A stretch of 28,959 nucleotides of DNA from a virus: IMG/VR virus record IMGVR_UViG_3300025102_000193, positions 1 to 28,959 of that record. The stretch is one strand, 5' to 3'. Made by a program: the position numbers and the translations under genes. A model generated the notes under the pieces. The model searched no databases. It had not been told where the DNA came from and worked only from the letters and a program-made list of their open reading frames with translations. This document shows, piece by piece, positions 6,484 to 12,954 of this stretch (position 1 is the stretch's first letter; each line of letters begins with the position of its first letter).

Positions 6484-7343
6484 GCAGGCTTTCTCAATAT
6501 CCACGCGCAGTTGTTAGAAACTTCTGGGAAAAACGTCGCGGCAACTACTCGCAAGAACTGTTTACCGTAGCGTTCTTCGAGTAACTCGAACTGATCAGGT
6601 AGCCAACGCCACTCGCCGTCCTCGCCGTCTTTCTGCATAGCCTTCTTTAGTTTAGGCATTTGGCAAAACGTACCGACAACCGACTGTAGTTCCCAGCCTC
6701 GTGATTCTTTCGTAAGCTCGTCTTTTAGTTCTTCGAAACCCCATTCGTAAACGTGGTCTTCGGGTAGCTTATCGTTAGATCCGTCATGGTTAGGCGTTGA
6801 AACGTAAATCAGTCCTCCTGGACGCAATACTCGGTTAGCGTCATCAAGCCATGGTGCAATAAACTCTCGGCCCATATGTTCAATAACTTCGGTAGTCCAG
6901 AAAAAGTCTATTGATTCGTCGGGCAGGTCAAATACGGGGTTTACCGTAAGGTCTTGAATATCAATCTGTCCGTTGAAGTTAGCGAACCATGTCGAATCTT
7001 GAACGAATCCAGTAGGGCTGCTATAGCCAACCTTTTCGTTCAGGACAGCAGGGTCGATATCTACGCCGCGATAAGAGCGGATCACGTCCGACTTCTTTAC
7101 GGTGTAGGCTTTATATAAATTACGCAGTACCCAAAGTTCTCCGCACCCTGCTTCGAGTACGTCGATAGGTCTGTCGCGATACTTCGCTTCTCCGATACAT
7201 AGTGACGAACATTTATCGAAGCGCGTCATATGTGTAATTTCGTCAGGTCGCCAGTTGCCGAGCATATTGCCGCTGGCAATATCCATGCGGGTATTTTTGC
7301 TGTCGTTAGCGTTTTCTTGAAGGGTCTTTCTAATAGAAGCCAT
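6480..7343 (-). CDS. Class I SAM-dependent methyltransferase (Methyltransf_11-like)
   Basis: A 287-aa Rossmann-fold methyltransferase. Motif I is DVLEAGCGELW (61-71), motif II YRGVDIDP (91-98), the acidic/post-II block is DFFWTTEVIEHMG (146-158), and motif III NRVLRPGGLIYVSTPNH (170-186). There is no DPPY/NPPF motif of N6-adenine or N4-cytosine DNA methylases and no Pro-Cys of C5-cytosine methylases, so it is not a standard restriction-type DNA methylase. The fold and motif order match the UbiE/Methyltransf_11 group, which methylates small molecules, tRNA bases or modified nucleotides. It lies directly before the hypermodification gene with an ATGA overlap, so methylation of a modified thymine or of its precursor is a reasonable inference. 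Substrate is unknown. Confidence 0.85.
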   Translation of the reverse strand: MASIRKTLQENANDSKNTRMDIASGNMLGNWRPDEITHMTRFDKCSSLCIGEAKYRDRPIDVLEAGCGELWVLRNLYKAYTVKKSDVIRSYRGVDIDPAVLNEKVGYSSPTGFVQDSTWFANFNGQIDIQDLTVNPVFDLPDESIDFFWTTEVIEHMGREFIAPWLDDANRVLRPGGLIYVSTPNHDGSNDKLPEDHVYEWGFEELKDELTKESRGWELQSVVGTFCQMPKLKKAMQKDGEDGEWRWLPDQFELLEERYGKQFLRVVAATFFPEVSNNCAWILRKPA

Positions 7344-7843
7344 TAACTAATCCACCATGTTGGTTTTCTTGAAGGGTCTTTTACCCATTTAGCGAAATAA
7401 GATTTCTCGCCTATGAGATAGTTGCGGTACGAAGCGTAAACATCTTCGCATTTATATTCATCAGGCATTGCTAACGCAAAGCCCTCTGGATTTTTATTTG
7501 CTCGTTGTATTCGGTAGTCAGGGAAGGGTAGCCAGAACAGAGACCATAGTAACTTCGACGACTTATGTTCTTTACCGTAGCGGTGCGTATACTCTTGACA
7601 CAATTCTGAAAAGTGCCGGTATAGCCAGATATAGTTTTCTGGTGATTCACGAACCCAGATACTACATGGGTGGTTTAGGTGTGCTTGTTTGTACAAGTTC
7701 TCTCTTTCTGCACGTTCATTATCAAACACGCGCCACGCAGTAGACAACATCTGAGCGGATTCTAAAACCATCTTCACACAGTGTTTGTCACATTGTTCAC
7801 GCGCACTTTGTACAGGACACGGGTCAGTTACAAAGATATTCAT
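7343..7843 (-). CDS. Conserved phage protein of unknown function, Cys/His/Trp-rich, 166 aa
   Basis: The protein starts MNIFVTDPCPVQSAREQCDK and has a compact set of conserved-looking residues: CDKHCVKMVLESAQMLSTAWR (N-terminal), NHPCSIWVRESPENYIWLYR (middle), EYTHRYGKEH, and a C-terminal YRNYLIGEKSYFAKWV. I recognise this pattern as a widespread phage family, sometimes annotated as a pyrimidine-dimer DNA glycosylase, but I do not regard that label as established here. The density of invariant-type His, Cys, Tyr and Trp suggests an enzyme or metal-binding protein. It is the first gene of the base-modification/polymerase operon, with GGAG nine bases before the ATG and a promoter-like element just upstream. 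It overlaps the methyltransferase start by one base (TAATG). Confidence 0.75.
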   Translation of the reverse strand: MNIFVTDPCPVQSAREQCDKHCVKMVLESAQMLSTAWRVFDNERAERENLYKQAHLNHPCSIWVRESPENYIWLYRHFSELCQEYTHRYGKEHKSSKLLWSLFWLPFPDYRIQRANKNPEGFALAMPDEYKCEDVYASYRNYLIGEKSYFAKWVKDPSRKPTWWIS

Positions 7844-7868
7844 TTATTTCTCCTTTCTAAGTTTTACT

Positions 7869-7897
7869 ACTTTACCTTAGATACCTCTGAAAGTAAA
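7869..7897 (-). promoter_or_regulatory. Predicted promoter for the base-modification/polymerase operon
   Basis: On the minus strand TTTACT (7892-7897), 17 bases, then TAAAGT (7869-7874), in the 57-base gap before the 166-aa gene. The flanks TAGTCCTTTACTTTC and TAAAGTAGTAAAA closely match the element at 1026-1054 (TAGTGCTTTACTTTC and TAAAGTATTAAAA). The leader to the ATG at 7843 would be about 20 bases, with GGAGAAATAA directly before the start. Confidence 0.65.
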
Positions 7898-7900
7898 GGA

Positions 7901-9394
7901 CTAAAGCGGGAAGTATTTTTGAGTTTGCGGCTCAATTAAAAACAAGTTCTCCTTTGCTCGGGTTAGTCCAACGTAAAACACCCGCGACTCGTCGTCAGGG
8001 TTTGATTGGTACGATTTATAAATCCTGTTCGAGATATCGGTTAGCAAGATTACGTTTTCAGCTTCGCCTCCTTTAGCTGCATGGATGGTCGATAGCTTGA
8101 TCCGTGGTTCTTTAGTTATTTTTTCTCCTCGTCTAAGCATCGCACGAATGTAGCTGCGTTCCGAAACTGAGATTCCGTCGAACAAGTCGTACCAATATTC
8201 TTTTTTGAGATCAGGTACGAACTGCTGCGCCTGATCGAATGAGATATTAGTATCAAAGTCGTTTCTCTCTAGGGAGATAGGTACGCGGATCTTCATATAA
8301 TTTAAGACTTTGGTAAGATCTACAATCGGTATTTCGCCACCCTGCCGTAGAGTTTCCCAATCGCGCACCGCTTTGACCTTTTTCTCAGAAACTGAGTTGC
8401 GGTTTTTACTTTTATAGAACCAGCCTTCTGACCGGCAATGTTCTTCGATCCCGTTTAATAAGTAGTTTGTTCTAGCAAGCACTAACCACTCACCACTTTC
8501 CATGTCGATCGTTTCGTAAGACGGTTCCCACGAAACGTGCCCAGCTTCTTTACGAGGGTTCCAGCTTTTCTGTACCCGCGATGCCACCTGCCCGATACAG
8601 TTTTGTGCAATCTTATGTATCGAAGATGGAACGCGATAAGACTGTTTTAAAATCATCGCGTCTTTTGAATTACGGATTAAGTAATCAACGTCGGCACCCG
8701 CCCAACGATAGATCGCCTGATCGTCATCGCCTGCGATATAAATACGATCCGCTGATTCACATAACTTACGAACTACCGCCCACTGTAATGGCGATAGGTC
8801 TTGAGCTTCGTCTACGAACATTACATCTAACTTCGGAGCGCGTCCTCGATCTAAAAACAACTGCAACATATCGGTATAGTCGATAAGTAATCTGTCGTCT
8901 TTAAACAGTCGCAAGCCGTTCGCAAACCGCTCTAATTCAAACCAGCCAACAACGTCGTCAGAGTCGTGCCACTGGGTTTCTAAATTTACCTGCCTCATCC
9001 GAGCTAGGTTTTCTATGAACAATAATCGGTCATCTTTAGAGATGCTCGAGATATGTCCCTCTTCGGAACTAACAGAGCCAGTTAGACGCAAGTTCAACTT
9101 CTGGTTTAAATCACCAATATCTCTCGAACTCATGACGCTATCTTTCGACAGCCCTAACTGGAAAAAGCAAAGAGAATGTAAGGTTCTAAAATACGGTAAC
9201 TGTCCATTCGTTATCGCGAACCTCGACATCGCCCTAGTCTTGCCTTCCTGTACCGCTTGTTTGGTAAAGGTGAAGAACCCAATGTCTTCTGGGCAAGTCC
9301 CCCGATCTAATTCTTCTTCTAATAGCCCTAGTAGTGTGCTCGTCTTCCCTGTTCCTGGAGGCCCAAGGATTATTTGTGCATCTGACTTTAACAT
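7901..9394 (-). CDS. UvrD/Rep-type superfamily 1A DNA helicase
   Basis: A 497-aa SF1A helicase. Motif I (Walker A) is GPPGTGKT (11-18), motif Ia FFTFTKQAVQEGKTRA (40-55), motif II VDEAQD (194-199), motif III AGDDDQAIYRWAGAD (221-235), motif IV LKQSYRVP (249-256), motif V LSTIHAAKGGEAENVILLTD near the C-terminus, and motif VI VFYVGLTRAKENLFL at about 472-486. The protein is shorter than bacterial UvrD (about 720 aa), with compact 1B/2B insertions, closer to Dda-like phage helicases. It probably unwinds DNA with 3'-5' polarity at the fork or during recombination. The start overlaps the primase-polymerase stop by one base (TAATG) with no strong Shine-Dalgarno, indicating translational coupling. 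No DnaB-type replicative helicase is visible in the window, so this or the SNF2-type protein may be the fork helicase. Confidence 0.92.
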   Translation of the reverse strand: MLKSDAQIILGPPGTGKTSTLLGLLEEELDRGTCPEDIGFFTFTKQAVQEGKTRAMSRFAITNGQLPYFRTLHSLCFFQLGLSKDSVMSSRDIGDLNQKLNLRLTGSVSSEEGHISSISKDDRLLFIENLARMRQVNLETQWHDSDDVVGWFELERFANGLRLFKDDRLLIDYTDMLQLFLDRGRAPKLDVMFVDEAQDLSPLQWAVVRKLCESADRIYIAGDDDQAIYRWAGADVDYLIRNSKDAMILKQSYRVPSSIHKIAQNCIGQVASRVQKSWNPRKEAGHVSWEPSYETIDMESGEWLVLARTNYLLNGIEEHCRSEGWFYKSKNRNSVSEKKVKAVRDWETLRQGGEIPIVDLTKVLNYMKIRVPISLERNDFDTNISFDQAQQFVPDLKKEYWYDLFDGISVSERSYIRAMLRRGEKITKEPRIKLSTIHAAKGGEAENVILLTDISNRIYKSYQSNPDDESRVFYVGLTRAKENLFLIEPQTQKYFPL

Positions 9395-10917
9395 TACAAT
9401 GGTGAGTCGTTAAACTCAGGCAGCGAATGTGATTCGCTTTGCGCTTGGAACTCTGGTATATGCCAGACGTTAGCGCCCTTGCCCTTGATGTTAAAGAAAT
9501 GCGAATCGCCGCCCATATTCTTGAGCTTGGCGGTTAGCTTATTACGAGGATAATCCCTGAAATTCTTACGGTGTAAAAAATCCATCAGGTCAGCTAAACG
9601 GAAATACGTCCTGCTTTTATCTGTCCAAGGTTTACCAAGTAATAGCTCGTCTCGTTCCCTAGCCGGTCTTTCGGTACAAAATGTTTCTAACAACTCGTTA
9701 AAGTGACCTTCTGTCGAAGCATCTTTTGGTACTTCGATAATTGTCAGCGTATCGAGAAGCTGTTGGATAATAGTTCTCCATACGTTATCCCGTACTTTCG
9801 GCGGAATAATGTTGAGACTATCCATGCACTTTCGTTGGAACCGAGTCTGGTTAAGTAACTCCTCCGTCTCTAGCTCTAGCCTGCCGCCTTCGACATCTAA
9901 GAACCAGATTGGTGGATCACTGTTCTGTTTAGTCAAGTTACTGAATAAAGGTGTACCACCTGACGCCCCGATACCGAACTTGCGTGTACGGCATAGTGGG
10001 CTGTTGCAATGGCCAGCTATCGGCTGGTCGTTACATTTATAGAAGTAATCCTTTTTCTGAACTTGTTTTGCTACCGATAACACTTCTTGCGCACTCAGCG
10101 GTGGGCTAAAGTGTTTGTGGTTTATCTGCTCTAACCGACCTTCCCAATCGTCTGGAAACTTTTTACGCAGGAATACACCTACGTTAAACAACCCCGAGTT
10201 ACGCATACCTTTCGGAAAGCCTTGCGCTATCAGGTGTTCTAAACATGGAGGAGAGTGGTCGAGCCATTCCATATCCTCTAAGATAGGCGTGACTTCTAGC
10301 TTATCCAACTCTTCTTCAGTAAGGACGATACCTTCACAGTAATCTAAAAACTCTATTGGCGTAAGGACGTTGCCAGTGGCTCCGAACCCATAGCTAGTAG
10401 AATCTTCGCCGCCAAAATACGGCATCTGTAACGGACTTCCTCTATCCCCTCGTTCCAACAATAGCTGGGTCTGTTTAGGAAACACTTCAGACTGACCGAA
10501 CCCTATCGCTGCAGAGATCTGTCTCAGTTTACGTTGCATCGTAGAGCAAGGAACTGGGTCAAATACAAACATAAAGATATGTGCGCCACCGCTTTTAGAT
10601 CGCGTAACGACCATAGGTAGCTTGAACTTCTTGATCTTTTTAGCTAACGCTTTGAGATCTAGCGGGTAATCATCTATGTCGATAGACCCCCAAGAACACA
10701 TATTATTCTCATCAATCGGTACGATACCGAGGCTTCTTTCCCCTCTTATATGCTCTGCCCAGATAGCGAATAACTCTTTCTGGTTGAGCGTTTGTGAAAT
10801 CGTTACATATTTCCCTTTCGCTTTGCCATCTTCCCGCGTTTCTTTCGTCGGGGTAAAGACACTATAGCCGTGTCTCAACCCCACGAAACGGGTGGCAAAC
10901 TGCTCGTGTATTGACAT
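9394..10917 (-). CDS. Archaeo-eukaryotic-type primase-polymerase (TOTE-like AEP)
   Basis: A 507-aa primase-polymerase. The AEP catalytic core is recognised from SIDIDDYP (78-84, metal ligands Asp80/Asp82), RSKSGGAHIFMF (106-117, the SGGxH motif with His113) and GDRGSPLQMPYFGG (157-170). Downstream come a PriCT-like region PPCLEHLIAQGFPKGMRNSG (223-242) and Cys295, Cys304 and Cys309, which with Cys225 form a plausible metal or Fe-S cluster. The C-terminal part (FRLADLMDFLHRKN... to ...GKGANVWHI) looks like a winged-helix domain. The layout resembles the AEP domain of TOTE-type systems and phage prim-pols. It should synthesise RNA or DNA primers for the family A polymerase. There is no fused helicase; the adjacent UvrD-like gene may supply unwinding. 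The start is ATG 10917 with AAGGGTGAG before it. Confidence 0.85.
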   Translation of the reverse strand: MSIHEQFATRFVGLRHGYSVFTPTKETREDGKAKGKYVTISQTLNQKELFAIWAEHIRGERSLGIVPIDENNMCSWGSIDIDDYPLDLKALAKKIKKFKLPMVVTRSKSGGAHIFMFVFDPVPCSTMQRKLRQISAAIGFGQSEVFPKQTQLLLERGDRGSPLQMPYFGGEDSTSYGFGATGNVLTPIEFLDYCEGIVLTEEELDKLEVTPILEDMEWLDHSPPCLEHLIAQGFPKGMRNSGLFNVGVFLRKKFPDDWEGRLEQINHKHFSPPLSAQEVLSVAKQVQKKDYFYKCNDQPIAGHCNSPLCRTRKFGIGASGGTPLFSNLTKQNSDPPIWFLDVEGGRLELETEELLNQTRFQRKCMDSLNIIPPKVRDNVWRTIIQQLLDTLTIIEVPKDASTEGHFNELLETFCTERPARERDELLLGKPWTDKSRTYFRLADLMDFLHRKNFRDYPRNKLTAKLKNMGGDSHFFNIKGKGANVWHIPEFQAQSESHSLPEFNDSPL

Positions 10918-10934
10918 TGCTCACCCTTATAAAC

Positions 10935-11732
10935 CTAAAACGGGACATCGTCTCCGTCGACTACTTCTGCCTCAGCGGAAGCTGTTGCTCCTTCCTGCTC
11001 CTGCTTTACTTCTACCGCGCCAGAACGTGCGGCTTTCATAAACTCAAGTGCAGCCATCGCCAGCGGCATCGGGGTGGGTCTGCTCTTTTCAACAGATAGT
11101 CCCATCCAGCTGTACTGGTCGTTCGATTGAGCAATAGTCGTTAGGTTGTACATATAAGAGAACATCGGTGCTGCTACTGTTTCACCTTTCGCGTTATTTA
11201 CACGTGCGTTGTTCAGCATCGTATTCCAACGTCGAGAAAAACCTAACTGAGAAGATGTAAGGCTTAACAAAACCTGCTCTGGCGCGTTTTCGTCCTGCGC
11301 TAAGATGCAGTAATACTCAGCAGTTTCTGCGATTTGATTACCATTTGTCCAGATAAACCGACCGTTATCGTCTTTCTTACACTCTTTGAGGATCGAAGCG
11401 GCATGATCATCAGATACGAAACCACCACCGTTTTCCCGTGTGACCCACTCGATATACTTTTTCTTGTACGCACAGGGAATGATCATTACGCCTTCAGTGC
11501 CGTCGTATACCGATTCGGTAACGGTATTGAAGAAGTTTCCTTCCTCGGCACCTTGGATATATTTGCCGTCGCTCTTTTTGAGCTGTGGCGACATTGATTG
11601 TAGAATCCGCAAAAACGGAATCGCATAGTCATCTGCACTCGCTTCTTCGAGTCCAGTACCTGCCGATAACAAATCGTCATCGAAAGGAATTAAATCTGAG
11701 GACGAAGCCTCAGCTACTTTCTTATCAGCCAT
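10935..11732 (-). CDS. ssb: Phage single-stranded DNA-binding protein
   Basis: A 265-aa protein with a conserved phage core (DDYAIPFLRILQSMSPQLKK, residues about 34-53; EGVMIIPCAYKKKYIEW in the middle) and a low-complexity acidic C-terminal tail ending EVVDGDDVPF. That tail copies the D-D-[IV]-P-F end of bacterial SSB and of phage SSBs, the docking site for replisome partners. The central region between the core and the tail (about residues 225-255) is Ala/Glu/Gln rich, the usual flexible linker. It coats ssDNA at the phage fork and recruits polymerase, primase and helicase. The gene is directly upstream of the primase-polymerase in the same operon. It is longer than E. coli SSB (178 aa) and the OB fold is not obvious from motifs, so it is assigned mostly by tail, context and core pattern. 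Confidence 0.8.
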   Translation of the reverse strand: MADKKVAEASSSDLIPFDDDLLSAGTGLEEASADDYAIPFLRILQSMSPQLKKSDGKYIQGAEEGNFFNTVTESVYDGTEGVMIIPCAYKKKYIEWVTRENGGGFVSDDHAASILKECKKDDNGRFIWTNGNQIAETAEYYCILAQDENAPEQVLLSLTSSQLGFSRRWNTMLNNARVNNAKGETVAAPMFSYMYNLTTIAQSNDQYSWMGLSVEKSRPTPMPLAMAALEFMKAARSGAVEVKQEQEGATASAEAEVVDGDDVPF

Positions 11733-11743
11733 TTGAGTTACCT

Positions 11744-12325
11744 CTATTTTAGTTTGGCGCGGGATCCGACGAATATCCCGAATAGGTCTGCAGGAAGGTC
11801 TTTCCCGCTCGTCATTTGTTCTTTCACAAAAGCGTTAAGCGTTTGCGGATGAACACTCTCTTTAACAGCAGGGTCTAACCCTTTCTGTTTGAGACTTTGC
11901 ACAGCGTCTGCAGCTTTATCACCTTCGTCCTTACCGAACTTCAGGTTAACTTCGTGCTTAATTATGCCGCCGTGGTTGTTTTGTAGGAGCCAAGCGTGCG
12001 CTTTTTCGCGGTTCTTTTCGGATATATACCCTTTATAGAACTCGTTAATCGTGACTTTGGCACCGTTGAGTAGCTTGATCTCTTTCAGATTCGCTGCTTG
12101 CATCGCCTCGGGTAGCTCCTGTTCTTCTACAACACGGAGAACTTCTTTGGCTTGCTTTAGGTCATCTTCTAAAGACGCTATCGTTTTTTGCAGTTCCTGC
12201 ATTTTTGTTGCAGTAGCACTGATCTTTGCGAACTCGTTATCGAGTGTCGTTTCGTTCCATTCTTCTTGCGAAGAAGCACCTGTTAACTCCTCGAAAGATA
12301 ACGGTGTGTCTTTTTCATCAGACAT
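11744..12325 (-). CDS. Conserved phage coiled-coil protein next to SSB, 193 aa
   Basis: An acidic N-terminus (MSDEKDTPLSFEELTGASSQ) leads into a coiled coil at about residues 30-75 (ISATATKMQELQKTIASLED then DLKQAKEVLRVVEEQELPEA). The C-terminal half is globular, with KVTINEFYKGYISEKNREKA, GIIKHEVNLKFGK, VHPQTLNAFVKEQM and DLFGIFVGSRAKLK. I recognise this arrangement as a common phage family encoded beside SSB in marine and enteric phages; its function is not known to me. It is not a clear Gam homologue. Coupling with SSB suggests a replication or recombination accessory role (inference). The ATG at 12325 has TAGGAGAATTGC upstream, and the gene overlaps the 111-aa gene by 8 bases. Confidence 0.75.
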   Translation of the reverse strand: MSDEKDTPLSFEELTGASSQEEWNETTLDNEFAKISATATKMQELQKTIASLEDDLKQAKEVLRVVEEQELPEAMQAANLKEIKLLNGAKVTINEFYKGYISEKNREKAHAWLLQNNHGGIIKHEVNLKFGKDEGDKAADAVQSLKQKGLDPAVKESVHPQTLNAFVKEQMTSGKDLPADLFGIFVGSRAKLK

Positions 12326-12653
12326 GCAATTCTCCTAAATCTTGTGACCCGCCCCTAATATCGAACGATACGGGGTAGTAAGTCATTTCTTGGCGATCCC
12401 ATTTCAATACCGTAAACCGGCCATTTATTGCCGCAGCTACTGCGCAACATAGACCGATAGCGGCAGGGTCACCAACTAGAAGTAGGTAATCGTCGTCATT
12501 GAAATCAATGAGCTTTCGCTTGAGGCGTGCTACCTCTGGCCCTGTCGTAAGCATCAGGTTCGTTTTCGCTGGGAGTAGCGAAACTAGTTCCCCGTACTTA
12601 GCTGCAGGGACGAAGTTCCTTCCAGGAACATCTTGGACAATATAAACTGTCAT
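12318..12653 (-). CDS. Conserved hypothetical phage protein, 111 aa, first in replication operon
   Basis: Not assigned. It starts MTVYIVQDVPGRNFVPAAKYGELVSLLPA and continues with a hydrophobic mixed alpha/beta core: KLIDFNDDDYLLLVGDPAAIGLCCAVAAAINGRFTVLKWD. The pattern 'NF-PA-x-YG...DYLLL-x-GDP-x-AIG' is one I associate with small proteins near phage replication genes, with no known biochemistry. The ATG at 12653 is preceded by AAAGGAGAAATTAG, a good ribosome binding site. It is the promoter-proximal gene of the operon running through the coiled-coil protein, SSB, prim-pol and helicase. Its C-terminal Tyr/Pro-rich segment (QEMTYYPVSFDIRGGSQ) suggests a beta hairpin. A role in replication initiation or host takeover is only suggested by position. 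Confidence 0.7.
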   Translation of the reverse strand: MTVYIVQDVPGRNFVPAAKYGELVSLLPAKTNLMLTTGPEVARLKRKLIDFNDDDYLLLVGDPAAIGLCCAVAAAINGRFTVLKWDRQEMTYYPVSFDIRGGSQDLGELHV

Positions 12654-12679
12654 TTCTAATTTCTCCTTTATAGGGCTAT

Positions 12680-12709
12680 ACCTTACCTTAGCGGCTTTTC
12701 GTAAGTAAA
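12680..12709 (-). promoter_or_regulatory. Predicted promoter for the replication operon
   Basis: On the minus strand TTTACT (12704-12709), 18 bases, then TAAGGT (12680-12685), placed 27 bases before the ATG at 12653. The block CTAAGGTAAGGTA matches CTAAGGTAAAGTA of the promoter at 7869-7897, and TTTACTTACG resembles TTTACTTTCG at 1026-1054. It is less perfect than the other two elements (spacer 18, G in the -10). Confidence 0.5.
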
Positions 12710-12845
12710 CCCCTATTTCCTGTATTACCTATATCTAAAATAAAATTTTTTATAAAAAAATTAACAGAAACGTCTAATAGAGTAATAGAAGTAATAGATA
12801 AGAGTCTAAACTACTGTTCTACATAGGAAACTGAGAAACAGTGAA

Positions 12846-12872
12846 AGTAATAGAATATATTATATCTATTAC
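12846..12872. repeat. Inverted repeat, 8-bp arms GTAATAGA / TCTATTAC
   Basis: The arms at 12847-12854 and 12865-12872 flank a 10-base AT-only centre (ATATATTATA). The left arm is also one of the AGTAATAGA direct repeats. Such a palindrome built from an iteron half-site is typical of dimeric regulator or initiator binding, but no binding protein is identified here. Confidence 0.7.
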
Positions 12873-12954
12873 AGGCTTCCTACGAATTCAGAAATTCATT
12901 TCTTTATTATTCTATTTCTATATACTTACTTATAGAACTTAGAAAGGAACAGCT

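Larger units (their letters stand above)
12654..12954. promoter_or_regulatory. AT-rich divergent intergenic region with iteron-like repeats
   Basis: A 301-base gene-free stretch separating the leftward replication operon from the rightward SNF2 helicase gene. It contains an A/T run at 12737-12762, direct AGTAATAGA copies at 12781-12789, 12790-12798 and 12846-12854 (plus a partial TCTAATAG just before the first), and an inverted repeat GTAATAGA/TCTATTAC at 12847-12854 and 12865-12872. It also holds the leftward promoter element at 12680-12709. A TATACT at 12921-12926 is a possible -10 for the helicase. The composition fits a replication origin, an operator array, or both; I cannot tell which. 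Confidence 0.6.

Noticed and set aside
6484-6504. Longer start (GTG) for the hypermodification gene
   Set aside because: Would overlap the methyltransferase by 25 bases, whereas ATG 6483 gives a normal ATGA overlap; the conserved blocks begin after both.
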